Assembly: GCA_039619475.1 (NCBI GenBank)
Contig: CM077115.1
Span: 41,168,944 to 41,232,943 of the forward strand
Origin: Icerya purchasi
Taxonomy: Eukaryota; Arthropoda; Insecta; Hemiptera; Monophlebidae
Direction of reading: 5' to 3'
DNA: 64,000 nucleotides
A program made the position numbers and the translations under genes. The notes below the pieces were generated by a model that was not told the origin of the DNA, made no database searches, and saw only the letters and a list, made by a program, of their open reading frames with translations. Positions 32,690 through 44,459 of this stretch are shown here, piece by piece (position 1 is the stretch's first letter; each line of letters starts with the position of its first letter).

Positions 32690-34640
32690 ACAACCTGAAC
32701 CGGCAAATATTGCTCGAAATCGATAAGAAACAATACAGCTACTAGGAGTAAGTGTACACACCAGGTAACCACCTCTTCACAGACACATATAACACACCTT
32801 CACATACATCATCTGCAACCAATAACATCGATAAGAACCGACCAGTCATTCAACCAATACATAATTCCGAATTATGCGAACGTAGTGCAGTCGCTTCGAA
32901 CAATAATAGTCTAAAGCGCTTATCTATTTTCAACGTTGCATCAACGATATGTCTCCTCGTGTATTGGTTCAGACGATAGAACTGAATATAGTCGCCGGTT
33001 TCCCGCTTTACACACGTCAGTTAAACAACTGAACACGGTGACGTTTACCACTACTATCGAAGTTGCATTTTCCCCGAAAAACAACTATAAATACGCTATC
33101 TGAACGAAATAATTATTTGCGGAAAGACGTGTTTTCTAATAAATTAAAATATGCCACATCTAAAACCGAAAGAATAGCTCCGTTAAATCAGAAGGACTGA
33201 TTTTCCGCGAACATTTCGTTGCATTGAAAGACTTAGTCAAAGGTACTCAAAGTATTATAACCGCATCAAGCATAGGTAGAGACAAAACCAAGCGTATTGC
33301 CGACAATTTTTTTTTGCGAATGTCTGTGAGATAAAACTGGTCACACAAATAATCAGAGTCCGGAGGACTAGTGCGCAACGAGCGTTAAATTTGTTTTCGT
33401 AAAAAAATAAAATAAAAATCAAAAATACCAAATTTGAATGCTCAACTATTCTTCAGTTAAATTTTTAACTATACATTAAATGTAAAATTGGGATGATCCA
33501 TTTATTACAATGTGCAGTAAATGAAAAATATATATAGAATAAAAAATCTTAATATCCTGAGTTATACCGCATATGCCAATACTGAAACACTACCTGCCAC
33601 ACGGATGGGAATAATTGCACTACTTTGACCGTCACACCACTCAGTTGCATTTAATGTAATTATTCTACTTTCAAATTTCTTCCCATTGCATTAGCATTAG
33701 CATTAGTCATGTAAGAATTCTACAATACTTCGGCAAGCCCTTATGTCATTCTCACAACATCACTTTTACAGATGGTTCAAAGGGACTTAACGGAGTTGGA
33801 GCCTCTTCTATTCTCACCGATATTAACTTTTTCCGAATCTTTCCAACTTTCTTTCTTTCTTCTATACCATCTACACTGCTGAAATAATGACTATCCTCGT
33901 TCCATTGTGCACATCTTCTTTCTATTCCATGAGCACTTTCCAAATTATTCCTCCCACATTCCTACGTTTGCATCATATTTCGCATACCTTCCTCACCTAC
34001 AATATTTTCGCATTCCTTTCTATAGCTACGTGTCAATTTTCTCTTACTCCCTCCTCATATTGGTATAGAGATTAATAAAATGGCGGACTTTTGGCTTGGA
34101 TTGTTGCATCTTCCAATCTCTGCTTTTTTTCAATTCCTGTTTCTGACCTACTTCTCCTACGCGAAAAATTCTATACTACACTTTGACCTCAGAGATATAT
34201 AAATAACTTCCTTCTGCAACAAATCTTCCTTTTACCAATCCATCTACCCGAGCTTTCTTTCCTTTAGCTGATTTAATGATTTTTCTTTACGACGCCGATA
34301 TCCACTGCTATCTATATTTTTTACACCAAACGGTCATCTTCACCCTAATTATGAAGTTATCTGCGACCTTAATTATATTTTCTTAAATGTCTTTCTCGCT
34401 TGACTGTTTGAACCACTCTCAATTCTAATTTGCTGTCCCTTGGAACTTCCTAATCCTTATAGCGTCCTTAACATCTTATCGGACATTATCCCTGCTCTTA
34501 GTTCTTTCATTCTGTCTGTCCTGGACCAGATATCTAATTGACTCTTCCCCTTCTAATCGCGTCTGGGCAAAAGTTCCAATGCGCGCCTAACTAAAATAAC
34601 TAATAATGGTACGCTCACACAGCAATGTTTCTCTACATCG
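32690..34640 (+). mobile_element. Degenerate Jockey-like LINE, internally deleted
   Basis: The second half is clear. At 33757-33900 the translation gives ITFTDGSKGLNGVGAS and then IYTAEIMTILV, the first catalytic Asp and the Glu of the LINE RNase H domain. Near 34050 PPHIGIEINKMADFW matches the end of that domain. At about 34330-34380 NGHLHPNYEVICDLNYIFLN is a worn form of the C-terminal Cys/His region. The first part (32750-33350) has the Thr/Asn/Pro-rich, ACAC-rich texture of LINE ORF1, but this is weaker. Endonuclease and reverse transcriptase are missing. Stops and frame changes are numerous. Confidence 0.6.
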
Positions 34641-35099
34641 TATCAGCAATGACCCTGCCCTTGACTTTCAACGAGCTTACTTTTTTTAAGGTTAAGTGCT
34701 CCACAGCTTTACAATTGTACTGGCCTTCCGGCGTTCTTCTTTTTTTAAATTTTCTTTAAAACGCATCGCTATAACTGTTATTCGAATTAAGACAGTTGGG
34801 GATCATACAACTAACAGAGGTTATCTGATAAAAACTGAGTTCATTTTCGTTATCTCTGTCAGTCTACGTAGACCAATTAGATTTCCGTTGTTTATGTCTT
34901 ACATATATACCTTTCATCGAACTTTATTAAATGTTTCGAAGGGTCCAAGTTTGATTTGTAACATTATAATTTTTAATTCCACTGAAGATATGTGATTTCA
35001 GCTGAATTTGAAGATTTCAAAGTTGGAGAAATTATTTCTTCTGTTATTATTTCAGTCGTTCTTTCTTGGATTTATACACATTGCGTTATATTCCAAAAT
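34641..35099. other. Unassigned spacer left of the Gypsy element
   Basis: A 99-codon frame at 34696-34995 has no known motif. The stretch may include worn LINE 3' sequence. Confidence 0.4.
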
Positions 35100-35109
35100 G
35101 TGTTTTTTA

Positions 35110-35375
35110 TGTCTTGAATTTGATACTTGATTATATAATTAAGATACGTGAGTTCATATTGATAAAAAATATGATTCTTTTAACATTACATTTGATTATC
35201 GTTTTATATAGAAAAAAGTAACATAAGTACAAGAGTACATAAGTACATGATACATGATAGAATGAATAACAACAATATATATATATATATATATCCTAAC
35301 CCGATCACGATATATTGATATAATAATAATCGATACTAAATAATATGTTACATAATAAAATGAAAATACATAACA
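35110..35375 (-). repeat. 3' LTR of the Gypsy element
   Basis: Read on the minus strand it begins TGTTATGTATTTTCATTTTA directly after the polypurine tract (35376-35388) and ends near CAAGACA before the flanking repeat. A TA microsatellite occurs inside (35276-35294). Its first 28 bases are identical to the remnant at 38864-38891, which identifies the LTR start. The end is inferred from the flanking repeat. Confidence 0.7.
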
Positions 35376-35404
35376 ATCTCCCACACATAAAGAAAACATA
35401 AAAA

Positions 35405-38400
35405 TTAGGAAGTTACATATTCTTTTAAATATTTTGGTAAGCGTCGTTCTCGCTCTGATCTTCTTACTATTGGGTTTGCTGCTGATCCTGTTTTTACCAT
35501 TGACCTTGAATCACTTACTCTAGTATTGTTCTGCTCTGTTATGTCTGGACTATTATGTAGCTCTTGTTGACCCTGATCTCGTATTGATGTGCCTGGTGTT
35601 GATACATCTGGTGTTGATACATCTGGTGTTGATACATCTGGTATTGACATGTCTGGTATATCAAACATCACTTTTTTCTTAGGTTTTTGAAATTGTATAT
35701 TTGTTAACCGTAATTGATTGATATGACGTTTTAATGTATGACCACTGTCAAGTTTTATTAGGTAGTGTAGATTACCATAGGTTTCTATGATTTTCCCAAA
35801 CTGCCACTTTTCTTTTCCCTGGTAATTGCGGCTTAATACACGATCTCCCACACATAATTTCCTTTTTGAGGTGAGTGTTCTTTTTGTTTTTGTTACTAGA
35901 GGTTTCAGGATATCTAATTTTGAGCGAATTTTCCTTCCAAAATAAAGTTCAGATGCTGATTTATTCTCTTTTTCTTGTAATGGTGTAGTTCGGAGTCGAA
36001 ATAAGATTTCTCGTAGCTTATCTATAGCCTTGATTTTCCGTTTTAGTGTTTGTATCATTCGTTCTACAAGTCCATTTGTCATTGGATTATTTGGCGCTGA
36101 AAATTTTTGAAAAATCCCATAGGACTTGCAAAAATCTGTGAATTCACTACTTTTAAAAATAGTAGCATTGTCAGAAACTAAATAATTAGGAATTCCATGG
36201 ACTGAAAAGATTTCTCTTAAGGCTTGTATAGTTGATTTTGATGTTGGAGCAGAACTGAACACTTGTGCCATTGGAAATTTTGAATACGCATCAACCAATA
36301 CAAAAATATGGTATTGATCACTGATTGGTCCTGCAAAGTCTATATGGACCCTTTCAAAACAGTTTTCTGGTCTTTCCCATACATGATGAATTTCTTTTGC
36401 CGGTTCTTTCTGATGTTTTTGACATTGGACACATCCTTTGACATAATTTTCAATATCCTTATCTATTCCTTTCCAATAGACATATTGTCTTGCCTAGGTT
36501 TTCATTTTCACAATTCCACTATGTATATAATGTAATTCATGTAGAATTTTTTGATGCAAGGTTACTGGTATCCACATGCGCTCATTTCGAAAAATAACAT
36601 TTTGATATACAGATAGATTTCCTTCAACATTCTCCCCAGTCTGAAGTTGTTTTCTCAGTTTGTCTAATTCTGAATCATTTTCCATTTCAGACTGAATTGT
36701 TTTGAAGTCTAGATTTTCTGTTGTAATTTTATTTACAGTATTTGCATAAATCATATTTGTGTTGATTTCTTTAAGGATCTCTTCAGTTGTACTAGGCAGT
36801 GGTGATCTTGATAAACAATCTACATGACTGATCTCTTCCGATTTCCGGTGTTGAACAGTATAATTGAATTCAGATAAGAATGAGGCATATTTTAAAAGAC
36901 GAAATGATGAAATACTTGGAAATTTTCCTTTTGGATTAAAGATATGAAATAATGGTTTATTGTCTGTCACTAATACAAATTTCATTCCATATAGATAATT
37001 GAATAAACGTTTTATGACCCAATAGATGGCTAGAGCTTCTCTATCTATTTGGCTGTAGCCTTGCTCAGTTTTTGTTAAGCTTCTTGATATAAAGACTACT
37101 GGTTTTTCTTCATTATTGATTTGGTGTGCTAAAATTCCTGCTATTCCTACTGGTGAAGCATCACATGTAACTATTATTGGTAGATTTGGATCAAATGGTC
37201 TAAGTACATTATCTGAAACTATGTCATTTTTTAATGATACAAATGCAGATTCACACTGAGCCGTCCATTTAAATGGGTTTGCTTTTTCAAGTAGTTTTCG
37301 TATATGGAATGTTTTTGTTGAAGCATTCGGTATAAATTTTGAATAATATGTCACTAATCCCAAAAATTGTTGCACTTCCTTTTTATCTTTAGGTCTTGGT
37401 GCTTCCTACAATTGCTCTGATCTTTTCTGGACATTTGGATATCTTATTATGTTCAATTACATATTCCAAATAAGTGATTTTCGTTTGGTAGAATTTACAT
37501 TTATCAATATTGACATGTAAACTATTTTCCCTAAATCTTCTTAAACATGCATATAAGTGATTTTTGCATTCTTGGTATGTTGTTCCATAAATAACAATGT
37601 CATCAAAATAACTTGTAATTCCATCTAAACCAGTTAAAACTTTATCTAGAATTTTATGGAATATAGCTGGTGCACTTTTGATACCAAAAGCTAATCGACT
37701 AAAACGAAAAATCCCATGTAGTGTTGTCAGTGTTTGAATTGCTGCAGATTCTTCATCCATTTCAATATGATGATATGCCTTATATAGATCAATGATGCAA
37801 AAATACTTTGCATTACGAATATTATTGATTACATCTTCAATTTTGGGTATTGGATAATACACATCTTTTAATCGTTCATTAACACCAACTTTATAATCAA
37901 TACATAGGCGAATTCCTTCTTGATGTGGTTTTGGTACAATAACAGCTGGACTTCCCCAATCAGAGGTATCTACTTGGGTTATTATTCCTTGATTTTTTAG
38001 CTTTTGTAGTTCTTCTTCTGTTTTTGACCTTAATGAGTATGGTATTTCTTGAGGTTTAGTAAATACTGGTTTTGCATTATTAATTAATTCTAAGGAACAT
38101 TTAATATTCGGAATTTTGCAAATTTTTTGTTCAAATACATCTTGAAAAATCGATTTTAAAGCATTAACATCCGTTTTGATAACAGCTTCGTCAATTAAAT
38201 TGATGGAATTCATCTCCTGCTGTTCCCCATCACAATCACTTAGCTCTAATCGTGATGGTCGTATCCAATCTCTTCCCATAATTGCTGCTCGATTATTCTC
38301 ATTTGTGATATAAAAGATTCCCTGTATAGAGCGGTTTTTGAATCGTACTTGAACTGAGCATTCACCACAACATTCAAAAATTTCTTGTGTATATGTATAA

Positions 38401-38868
38401 AATGATCTAATTTTTGATTTAAATTTTTTCTGCAAATTTAGTGTATCGAATAAATTACGGGGTAATATTGACATTGCAGCCCCACAGTCAACTTGTAATT
38501 TAACTGGCTGGCCATCTAAATAAACAGTTGCATAATAGCGATCAGAATTAGAATTACAATTTTTAATATTATAAATATCAGATATAGGTATAGGTTCTAC
38601 AACATTAGATTCACTATTATGTTTTTTTTGGTTAGATTTCGATTTCATGAGTGTTGAGATACATACTTTCTCAACATGGCCTTTCTCATTACAGCTTTTA
38701 CATGGAGGTGTACTTTTATCACGTTTGCAGTCTTTCGCAAGATGATTATCATATCCACAATACATACACAATCTATCAATTCCAAGGTGTTGATAATTAA
38801 TTTTTCGCTTAAACGAGTTCGATCGCGCACGATTTTGATAATTTTGATTTAATCGAGTTTGGCTTACA
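35405..38868 (-). pseudogene. Gypsy gag-pol, broken by one frameshift and one stop
   Basis: Three segments make one polyprotein. Segment 1 (38771-37389) has two CCHC knuckles (CMYCGYDNHLAKDC and CKSCNEKGHVEKVC), a protease site VDCGAAMS (D95), and the reverse transcriptase with DLYKAYHH and YFDD at residues 388-391. A frame change near 37376-37410 leads to segment 2 (37375-36494): RNase H with CDASPVGIAG, DREALAI and TDNKPL, then the His-His part of the integrase zinc domain. A TAG at 36494-36496 separates it from segment 3, which continues in the same frame with the CVQC cysteines and the integrase core (HIDFAG, VSDNATIF, NGLVERMIQ). The C-terminus has repeated TPDVS units and a basic tail. 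Otherwise the frame is intact, so the copy is recent. The N-terminal gag is deleted. Confidence 0.9.
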
Positions 38869-38891
38869 TAATAAAATGAAAATACATAACA
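38864..38891 (-). repeat. 28-bp remnant of the 5' LTR
   Basis: Identical to the first 28 bases of the 3' LTR and followed at once by in-frame gag sequence (SQTRLNQNYQNRARSNSFKR). The rest of the LTR, the primer-binding site and the start of gag are missing. This copy therefore has no complete promoter. Confidence 0.8.
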
Positions 38892-38902
38892 GTGTTTTTT
38901 AT

Positions 38903-40598
38903 CAATCGGTAAATAAATGAACTACGTTGAAAAACCAACTAATTTCCACGTGTACACAAATTATATAATTCTATTGCGATCTTTCAACGAAAAAATAAAA
39001 ACCAAAAAAAAAAAAAGAAAAGATTATTTATAGTATATAAGCAGGGGATTTCTTATTCCTTTTTTTTCTTTCTTATACATATTAATATGGCAGGAACAAT
39101 TGAAGTTAAACTACGGTAAAAAAAGAAAAAAAATAACAAAACAAAAAAGCAAGAGAAAACCTAAATCCGAATACTGTTTTTGAAAATAAACTCGAACGTA
39201 ATACTCTAGTCTTCACTTTCGCAACGAAATAGTTGATAAATGCAATATAAAGAAAAGATTTTAATCGTTTTCACATCGTTAAAAAATTCCGCGCGTAAGT
39301 TCAAATCTTGTGCAGTCAAACAACAAAGGTCTTAACTACACAGTCGATATTGACATATTAAGTACAGCGGGAATTAATTTGCTAAAAAGAAGTTTAAAGA
39401 CAGTTTGGAATGTCCAGAACGCAACCTACAAGTTGTAGCGGCAGGTATACGCACAAGCCAGAAGGAACAATGAGAGAAACATTAACAAAGAAACATATGG
39501 CAGAGGAGAAGGTTGAATACGACGAAAATGTAAACATTTTCGAAAACTGATCTAATCGGCCTACTATTTGTTTGGCTATATCGCGAAAGGTCAGTCGCTA
39601 AGATAAAAGACCGCGCCGTTAACAAAAGCATCTTTAGCCGTTGATCGGCTCTGCTATTGGAGGATAATAGCGACCGAAAACCGATCAGAACTTAGCCTAT
39701 CACCTTGTGATTAAGAATATTTAAATATTTGAGCCTAATTTCATAAACTAATGGACTACATTCACGCTTAAATGGCTATGTTTAATATTTGCGAATCGGA
39801 AAACATAACGTAAGATATAGCACATTTGAAATATATTCATAGGCCTTCTCGATCGTCAACAACTTGGCTGTAAAAACAGACACCTCAGGAGGCAACTTAA
39901 CACCTTTTCTACTCAGTGTTGACATCAAGATAAACGCAGCGCTAACAGCGGCAATACGTCGACAAAATTTAACTTCATCAGCAAAGTATTAGAGATGAGT
40001 CCGGGGGAATATGCGGTAATTATGTAGATAAAATAAAAGTTTATTGCATGCAGGGGTAAAAATGTTTCAAGGGATTTCATTCGTATTCAGAACTAGTAGA
40101 TTAATTTCAACGGACATGTCAAAATATCTCGAGAAAAAAACAGGAATAAGAACTGGAACAACGGATTTACGATAACCGCCAATTTGCTCGACGAGGTTTA
40201 TTTTTTATGAAAAATAAATTTCCACTTAATATGAAACGCCGCTGTAGCATTAGTTTTGAGAGGAAGATTTTAAAAAAAAAAAAAAATGTAGAATTTGATT
40301 AAAAAACAAATCCGCTAAATATCTTCTTTTTATATGTAAGAATTTCAGTTTCGATTTGCAGAAACGGGGATGATCGCACATTATCAGCAATAAGCCTCGT
40401 GTTCCGCAAGGACGTTAGTTTTTGTAAACATTGGCCCCGCCTCTTTTTTAAAATGATTAGCTTATCAGAACTTTCTCGACGATAAAGCCTAGTCGATTTG
40501 TCTAAAACCGTACAAACTCCTAATTCATGAATTTCATCAAAATCGTTAAAGATGTTTTCGAGAACCTATGCATCTATATATTATATATAGGCATATAT
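38903..40598. other. Unassigned AT-rich stretch
   Basis: Mixed composition without recognisable exon, element end or RNA gene. Confidence 0.45.
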
Positions 40599-41212
40599 TA
40601 ATTACAACGTAATTCTTAGGCCGGCCCCCATTACAAAAAATGTCCCCCAATTTTATGTAACGAAAAATGTCCTAAAAAATGTCCCAAATTTATGTAACGT
40701 TTGTTACATTTTAACGCTTCAAACTTTTCTACATCTGTCGTTTTCGAACCGAAAAGCGTATCATGTATAAATGTGGCAAATTCTTCGCTACTGCACAGTT
40801 TGTCGTCCCATTTTCGTTTCCGCAATTTAGCGTTCGATGGCGGTTTTCGTTTCTGGAAACTTATAATGAATATACTTCTTATTACTGTCTGCAGGTTGAT
40901 GAATAAGGAATCCCACCATAATAGGGAGAAGCGTGAAAAGACTATATTGCTAATTTAATAATGCCATGGAAACGCAAAAAAAGTATTATTTATGTGTATT
41001 ATAGTTAAGTTGTTTCGGTAGTTTTACTTATGGTATAAATTATTGGTTGTATTTTTTGTTTTATTATATAAAATTGGGACATTTTTTCGTTATATAAAAT
41101 AATTACGTTATAAATTTCGATAATTGTATACGAAGTATAGAAGAGAAAGAGACAAAAATGTAAGCAAGGTGGTCAGGGGACAAAGCCCCTTGCGAGACCA
41201 AAATGGCCGAAT
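40599..41212 (-). repeat. (TA)n-flanked interspersed repeat, copy 3, with insert
   Basis: Inverted relative to copies 1 and 2. It begins near ATTACAACGTAATTCTTAGG, carries the ATGTCCC...TTTATGTAACG minisatellite units, and ends GCCCCTTGCGAGACCAAAATGG at a TA run. Unlike the other copies it holds about 300 bp of unrelated, less AT-rich sequence (about 40710-41020) with an exon-like frame, suggesting a captured host fragment. A TA/ACACC microsatellite (41213-41300) and a partial second end follow. Confidence 0.75.
40708..40852 (-). pseudogene. Exon-like fragment inside repeat copy 3
   Basis: On the minus strand, an acceptor-like TTTCCAG/AAACG is followed by about 48 codons reading KRKPPSNAKLRKRKWDDKLC and continuing with SSEEFATFIHDTLFGSK, TTDVEKFEALKC. 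A GT (GTAACA) follows. The peptide has a basic start and an amphipathic, protein-like second half, and the DNA is less AT-rich than the surrounding repeat. I do not recognise the family. It could be a captured exon of a host gene or part of the replicase region of an autonomous relative; the former fits the position better. Confidence 0.4.
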
Positions 41213-41256
41213 TATATATATATATATACACACCTATATATATATATATATATACA

Positions 41257-41304
<48 letters not shown>

Positions 41305-41352
41305 CGGCCCTTAGGATTTTACTGGGCAGCAAGCCCCCTTGACCACCAATCT
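41213..41352. repeat. Compound (TA)n microsatellite plus partial repeat end
   Basis: TA runs interrupted by CACACC, then at 41301-41352 AACTCGGCCCTTAGGATTTT and AGCAAGCCCCCTTGACC. The last part is a diverged copy of the family's 5' end, oriented opposite to copy 3. Two ends therefore face each other across the microsatellite. Confidence 0.7.
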
Positions 41353-42716
41353 CTTTACTTCTAAAGTGCTTTTAGAAGAACCGTTTTCAATTGACTACAT
41401 AGTTCGGGCTGTTTTGTGTACCTTATATACATTTTGACGGAAGTACCCCGGGCTAAGAATAACATAGTCATTATTTGCTCGTATTAAAAGATATTTACTG
41501 ATATGTTATTATTATTGGTGTGATTGTTTTGTTATAGAAATAAATAAATAATCAGATATGTACGATACTATCTAATTTACAATGGCTTGGTCAGCATGAA
41601 AATGGATAAAAACAGGAGTGGAAAGAAAAATGGAGCGTTGAGATGATTAGAGAAACGTGAAGAGGATGTCGAAAACACTCCAAATATGTATGAGAAATGC
41701 TGACTGGGAAGTGGCACGAAGAGCATGTTGAAAAAGAATTGTGACGCTTGAGACGAATGGTCCCAATAAGGGCATTACTGAATTTGTGCTGTCTCCTAAT
41801 ACTTCATGTTGATCACTTCTTCAAAGATCGATCGAGGTTAATTATTGATGCATTGGCACTCCATCTTCGTTGCCACTCTGATCGCGGATCTGATTTTTTT
41901 ACAGAGTTTAAATGCGCTAATTGACCGTCGTTCATATTTAGTGATTTCGACGCGTAACGACTTTCTGGACACTTTCTCGCAAGTGGTAGTAATGGAGAAA
42001 GCGCAGAAAACGTTAAAGAGAATTTTACCGCTAGACGATTGAGACATCCAACTGACAAATAGCTTCAGTTTTCTACGTGCAGCAGAGTGGGTGAAAATTG
42101 TTTGCATAAAAAGTATAAATTCAAACGAGCCGTAGTGCGAAAGAAGCAAGTTATCTTACAGAGTGTACTGGTAATGTAGCCATTTAGGGAAGTTGAATAA
42201 GCGGCCAGGCCGTGGTCTCATTTTGATTAAAGGAGGGATCCTGCTTTAGAAGACCTAAAAAAGGCTCATTTTAAAGGATAATTTTTGAAAGAGATAAGAA
42301 CAACTGAGCCCAGGGAACTCTTTTAGGGTTTATTTTCTTACGTATTTAAAATGTGTAAATAATTTTCATTAAGGAGATATAATATTAAACTACAGAGTAA
42401 TGAGCCTTTTCCTAGAACGTCTTGCTACTGTAGTTCGCAATTTATGGAAAAGATGCAGTTCGTAATTCTCGTCTCAGAAACATAAAAACCAAATAAATTT
42501 ACAATTATCATACATTTTGCTTCTGGGTGAACTAAAAAAAAATTAATAATTAGGAAATTATGACTGTTTCAGACTTAAAAAGAAAAAAAGTGTTTTTTCA
42601 ACTAAAAAAAAAATTACTTTACGTTACGTAACGGATCTCTAAAGGTATTTTTTTAACAATTTCATTAGTTCACATAGAAGAGAATATGGACCAAAAACTG
42701 TCTAATTATCGCAGTT
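41353..42716. other. Unassigned stretch
   Basis: Frames on both strands at about 41813-42149 overlap. The + strand version (IADLIFLQSLNALIDRRSYL) looks protein-like for about 65 codons but matches nothing I know. No gene is called. Confidence 0.4.
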
Positions 42717-44452
42717 ATGTTTCTCGCGTTTCGTTTTGTATTGATAAGAAATATTACGTTCGGGGCTGTTACCCCACTCACTCACCCACCACAACACACA
42801 CTGACCGCCTCACCGAAACCGGACGGAAGTAAAACGACTACCGGTAGTAAGTACGCAATATGCAAACCAGGTAAAAGCCGCACTTACACACACGCAACAT
42901 ATCGCCGCATCAGCCGGCCTCCGCAATCGCTGATAAGCATCAGATGATCGCTACAGATCCCCTTCCGCTCGTTCCAAACTAGAGTAACGCGAACAGTAAG
43001 ATAATTACACACACGCAACCACCTCTCACACGTACACAACTAATCCCTACACGAGACAACACACACTAACTCCACACCGCAGCCGTAGCATTATCATCCG
43101 CTACCGTCAAACGAAGCATCACAGACTCCCCCGCCGCGGATGCAGATATTAATCATTCTAATATTTAATAAAAATAAAATACAAACCGAGTCTTCTGAAA
43201 AGGTAAATTCATTAAATAACCGGAATATACCTTTCGCCGATAAATTAAAGTCAACGAAAATAATATCACCAATAGCTTTTTACCACCCAAGAGATGAACA
43301 AGGCATCATCCTGCCATATTTCTCGCCTCATTCGCTCAGAGACTATTTCACTGCGGTGAAATCAGTCACCGGCAGTAATCTATAATTTCGGGGTCTCGTT
43401 TCATTCGGGACCGTGTAATTATTTTCCTTAAAACCCAAACAATAACAAACGTTTTTTTTTGCCGGAGACGGAATGATTACATTAGCAGAACGGACAGTTC
43501 AGGACGCACGAATTAGACAACCAGCTAATTAAATTTGTTCTATCAAACGTATCGGCCACTATAATAAATGAAACACTTTCGTCATACTTCATTTCAACAC
43601 TATCCCTTAAGCTGCTGTCATCAATATCAATATTAAGAGTCAACACCTCAGACGATAAGTTTGCACACGTAATAAGCTGGCGAAGACAGGTGTATATCGA
43701 GCATGTGAACTGTGACTAGATCATTTCTCCTAGGCAATAATGACCACGATCATAAAATTTTCATCCAAATCGAAGACCACATTTTTCTAAACTGCAGAAA
43801 AGAGAATAGACCGGTGAATACGCAACAAGAGATTCATTCCGGCCGTCCTGGCATTACTTGCGAACTTTAACAAATGACCACGGACCATGATAGCGGTTTG
43901 CCCTAGCCGGTACATAAGGACATCCATTTCCCTCCCTTAACGATAGACGCCACATGTTTAGATAAAATAAATTCAAGGAGCACAATGGAGCAGCCGGAAA
44001 TAGAGATGGACACGGACGCTGGTCTTTTGAAACGACCACATCCCAAGATCCCAGGAGCACTTGCCAACCCCACGACCAGCGCGATATTCTCATCACGGCT
44101 GTTACGTAAACGGCCAGTCCTCTACATGAATCGGCCAGATAAGAAAGAGGAGCATGCATCAACTGAGCCGTATAACGAACAGCTAACCCCAGAGCTATGT
44201 AGAAGGCATAACTGAAAAAGCCAAATATCTTTTCGACGCCGAACGATGGGATTTGAAAAATTCAAAACATTTATCCAGACAGTAGCGACACACCAAAAGT
44301 ACATTTTCTATGCAACCGATTATACAAGAAGCTATGATAAGTTAGTATATACGCTTGCAGCAGTTAAACCATATCTTACCGACAGAAGCATTAAAATTTG
44401 CTGCTCCCAAATCATAAGAAAATTATCGGGAACAATCTATCACGGCGTCTGA
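42717..44452 (+). pseudogene. LINE ORF1 (gag-like) relic
   Basis: The best-preserved parts are a Pro/Thr-rich leader (SLTHPPQHTLTASPKPDGSK, about 42778-42840) and the segment 43140-43385. The latter contains FADKLKSTKIISPIAF and YFSPHSLRDYFTAVKSVTGS, the general form of Jockey ORF1 before the zinc knuckles. Downstream frames (43985-44215, 44246-44452) fall in the right place but are poorly conserved, and intact CCHC knuckles were not found. Not translatable as one protein. Confidence 0.55.
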
Positions 44453-44459
44453 AGATGAG

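Larger units (their letters stand above)
35100..38902 (-). mobile_element. Ty3/Gypsy LTR retrotransposon, 5'-deleted
   Basis: The gene order on the minus strand is nucleocapsid, protease, reverse transcriptase, RNase H, integrase, which is diagnostic of Ty3/Gypsy. A 265 bp 3' LTR lies at 35110-35375, preceded on its strand by the purine-rich tract GTGTGGGAGA. At the 5' side only the first 28 bases of an LTR remain (38864-38891) and run straight into gag. An 11-bp identical sequence, GTGTTTTTTAT on the + strand, borders both outer ends (35100-35110 and 38892-38902). It is longer than the 4-6 bp duplication usual for Gypsy but probably includes it. There is no env-like frame. Confidence 0.85.

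Noticed and set aside
35405..38771. Possibility of an errantivirus-type element with env
   Set aside because: After integrase the frame ends at 35405 and the LTR follows; there is no room or frame for an envelope gene.
43854..44304. Minus-strand frames of 60-102 codons across the LINE ORF1 region
   Set aside because: Antisense shadows of the + strand LINE; no motif.
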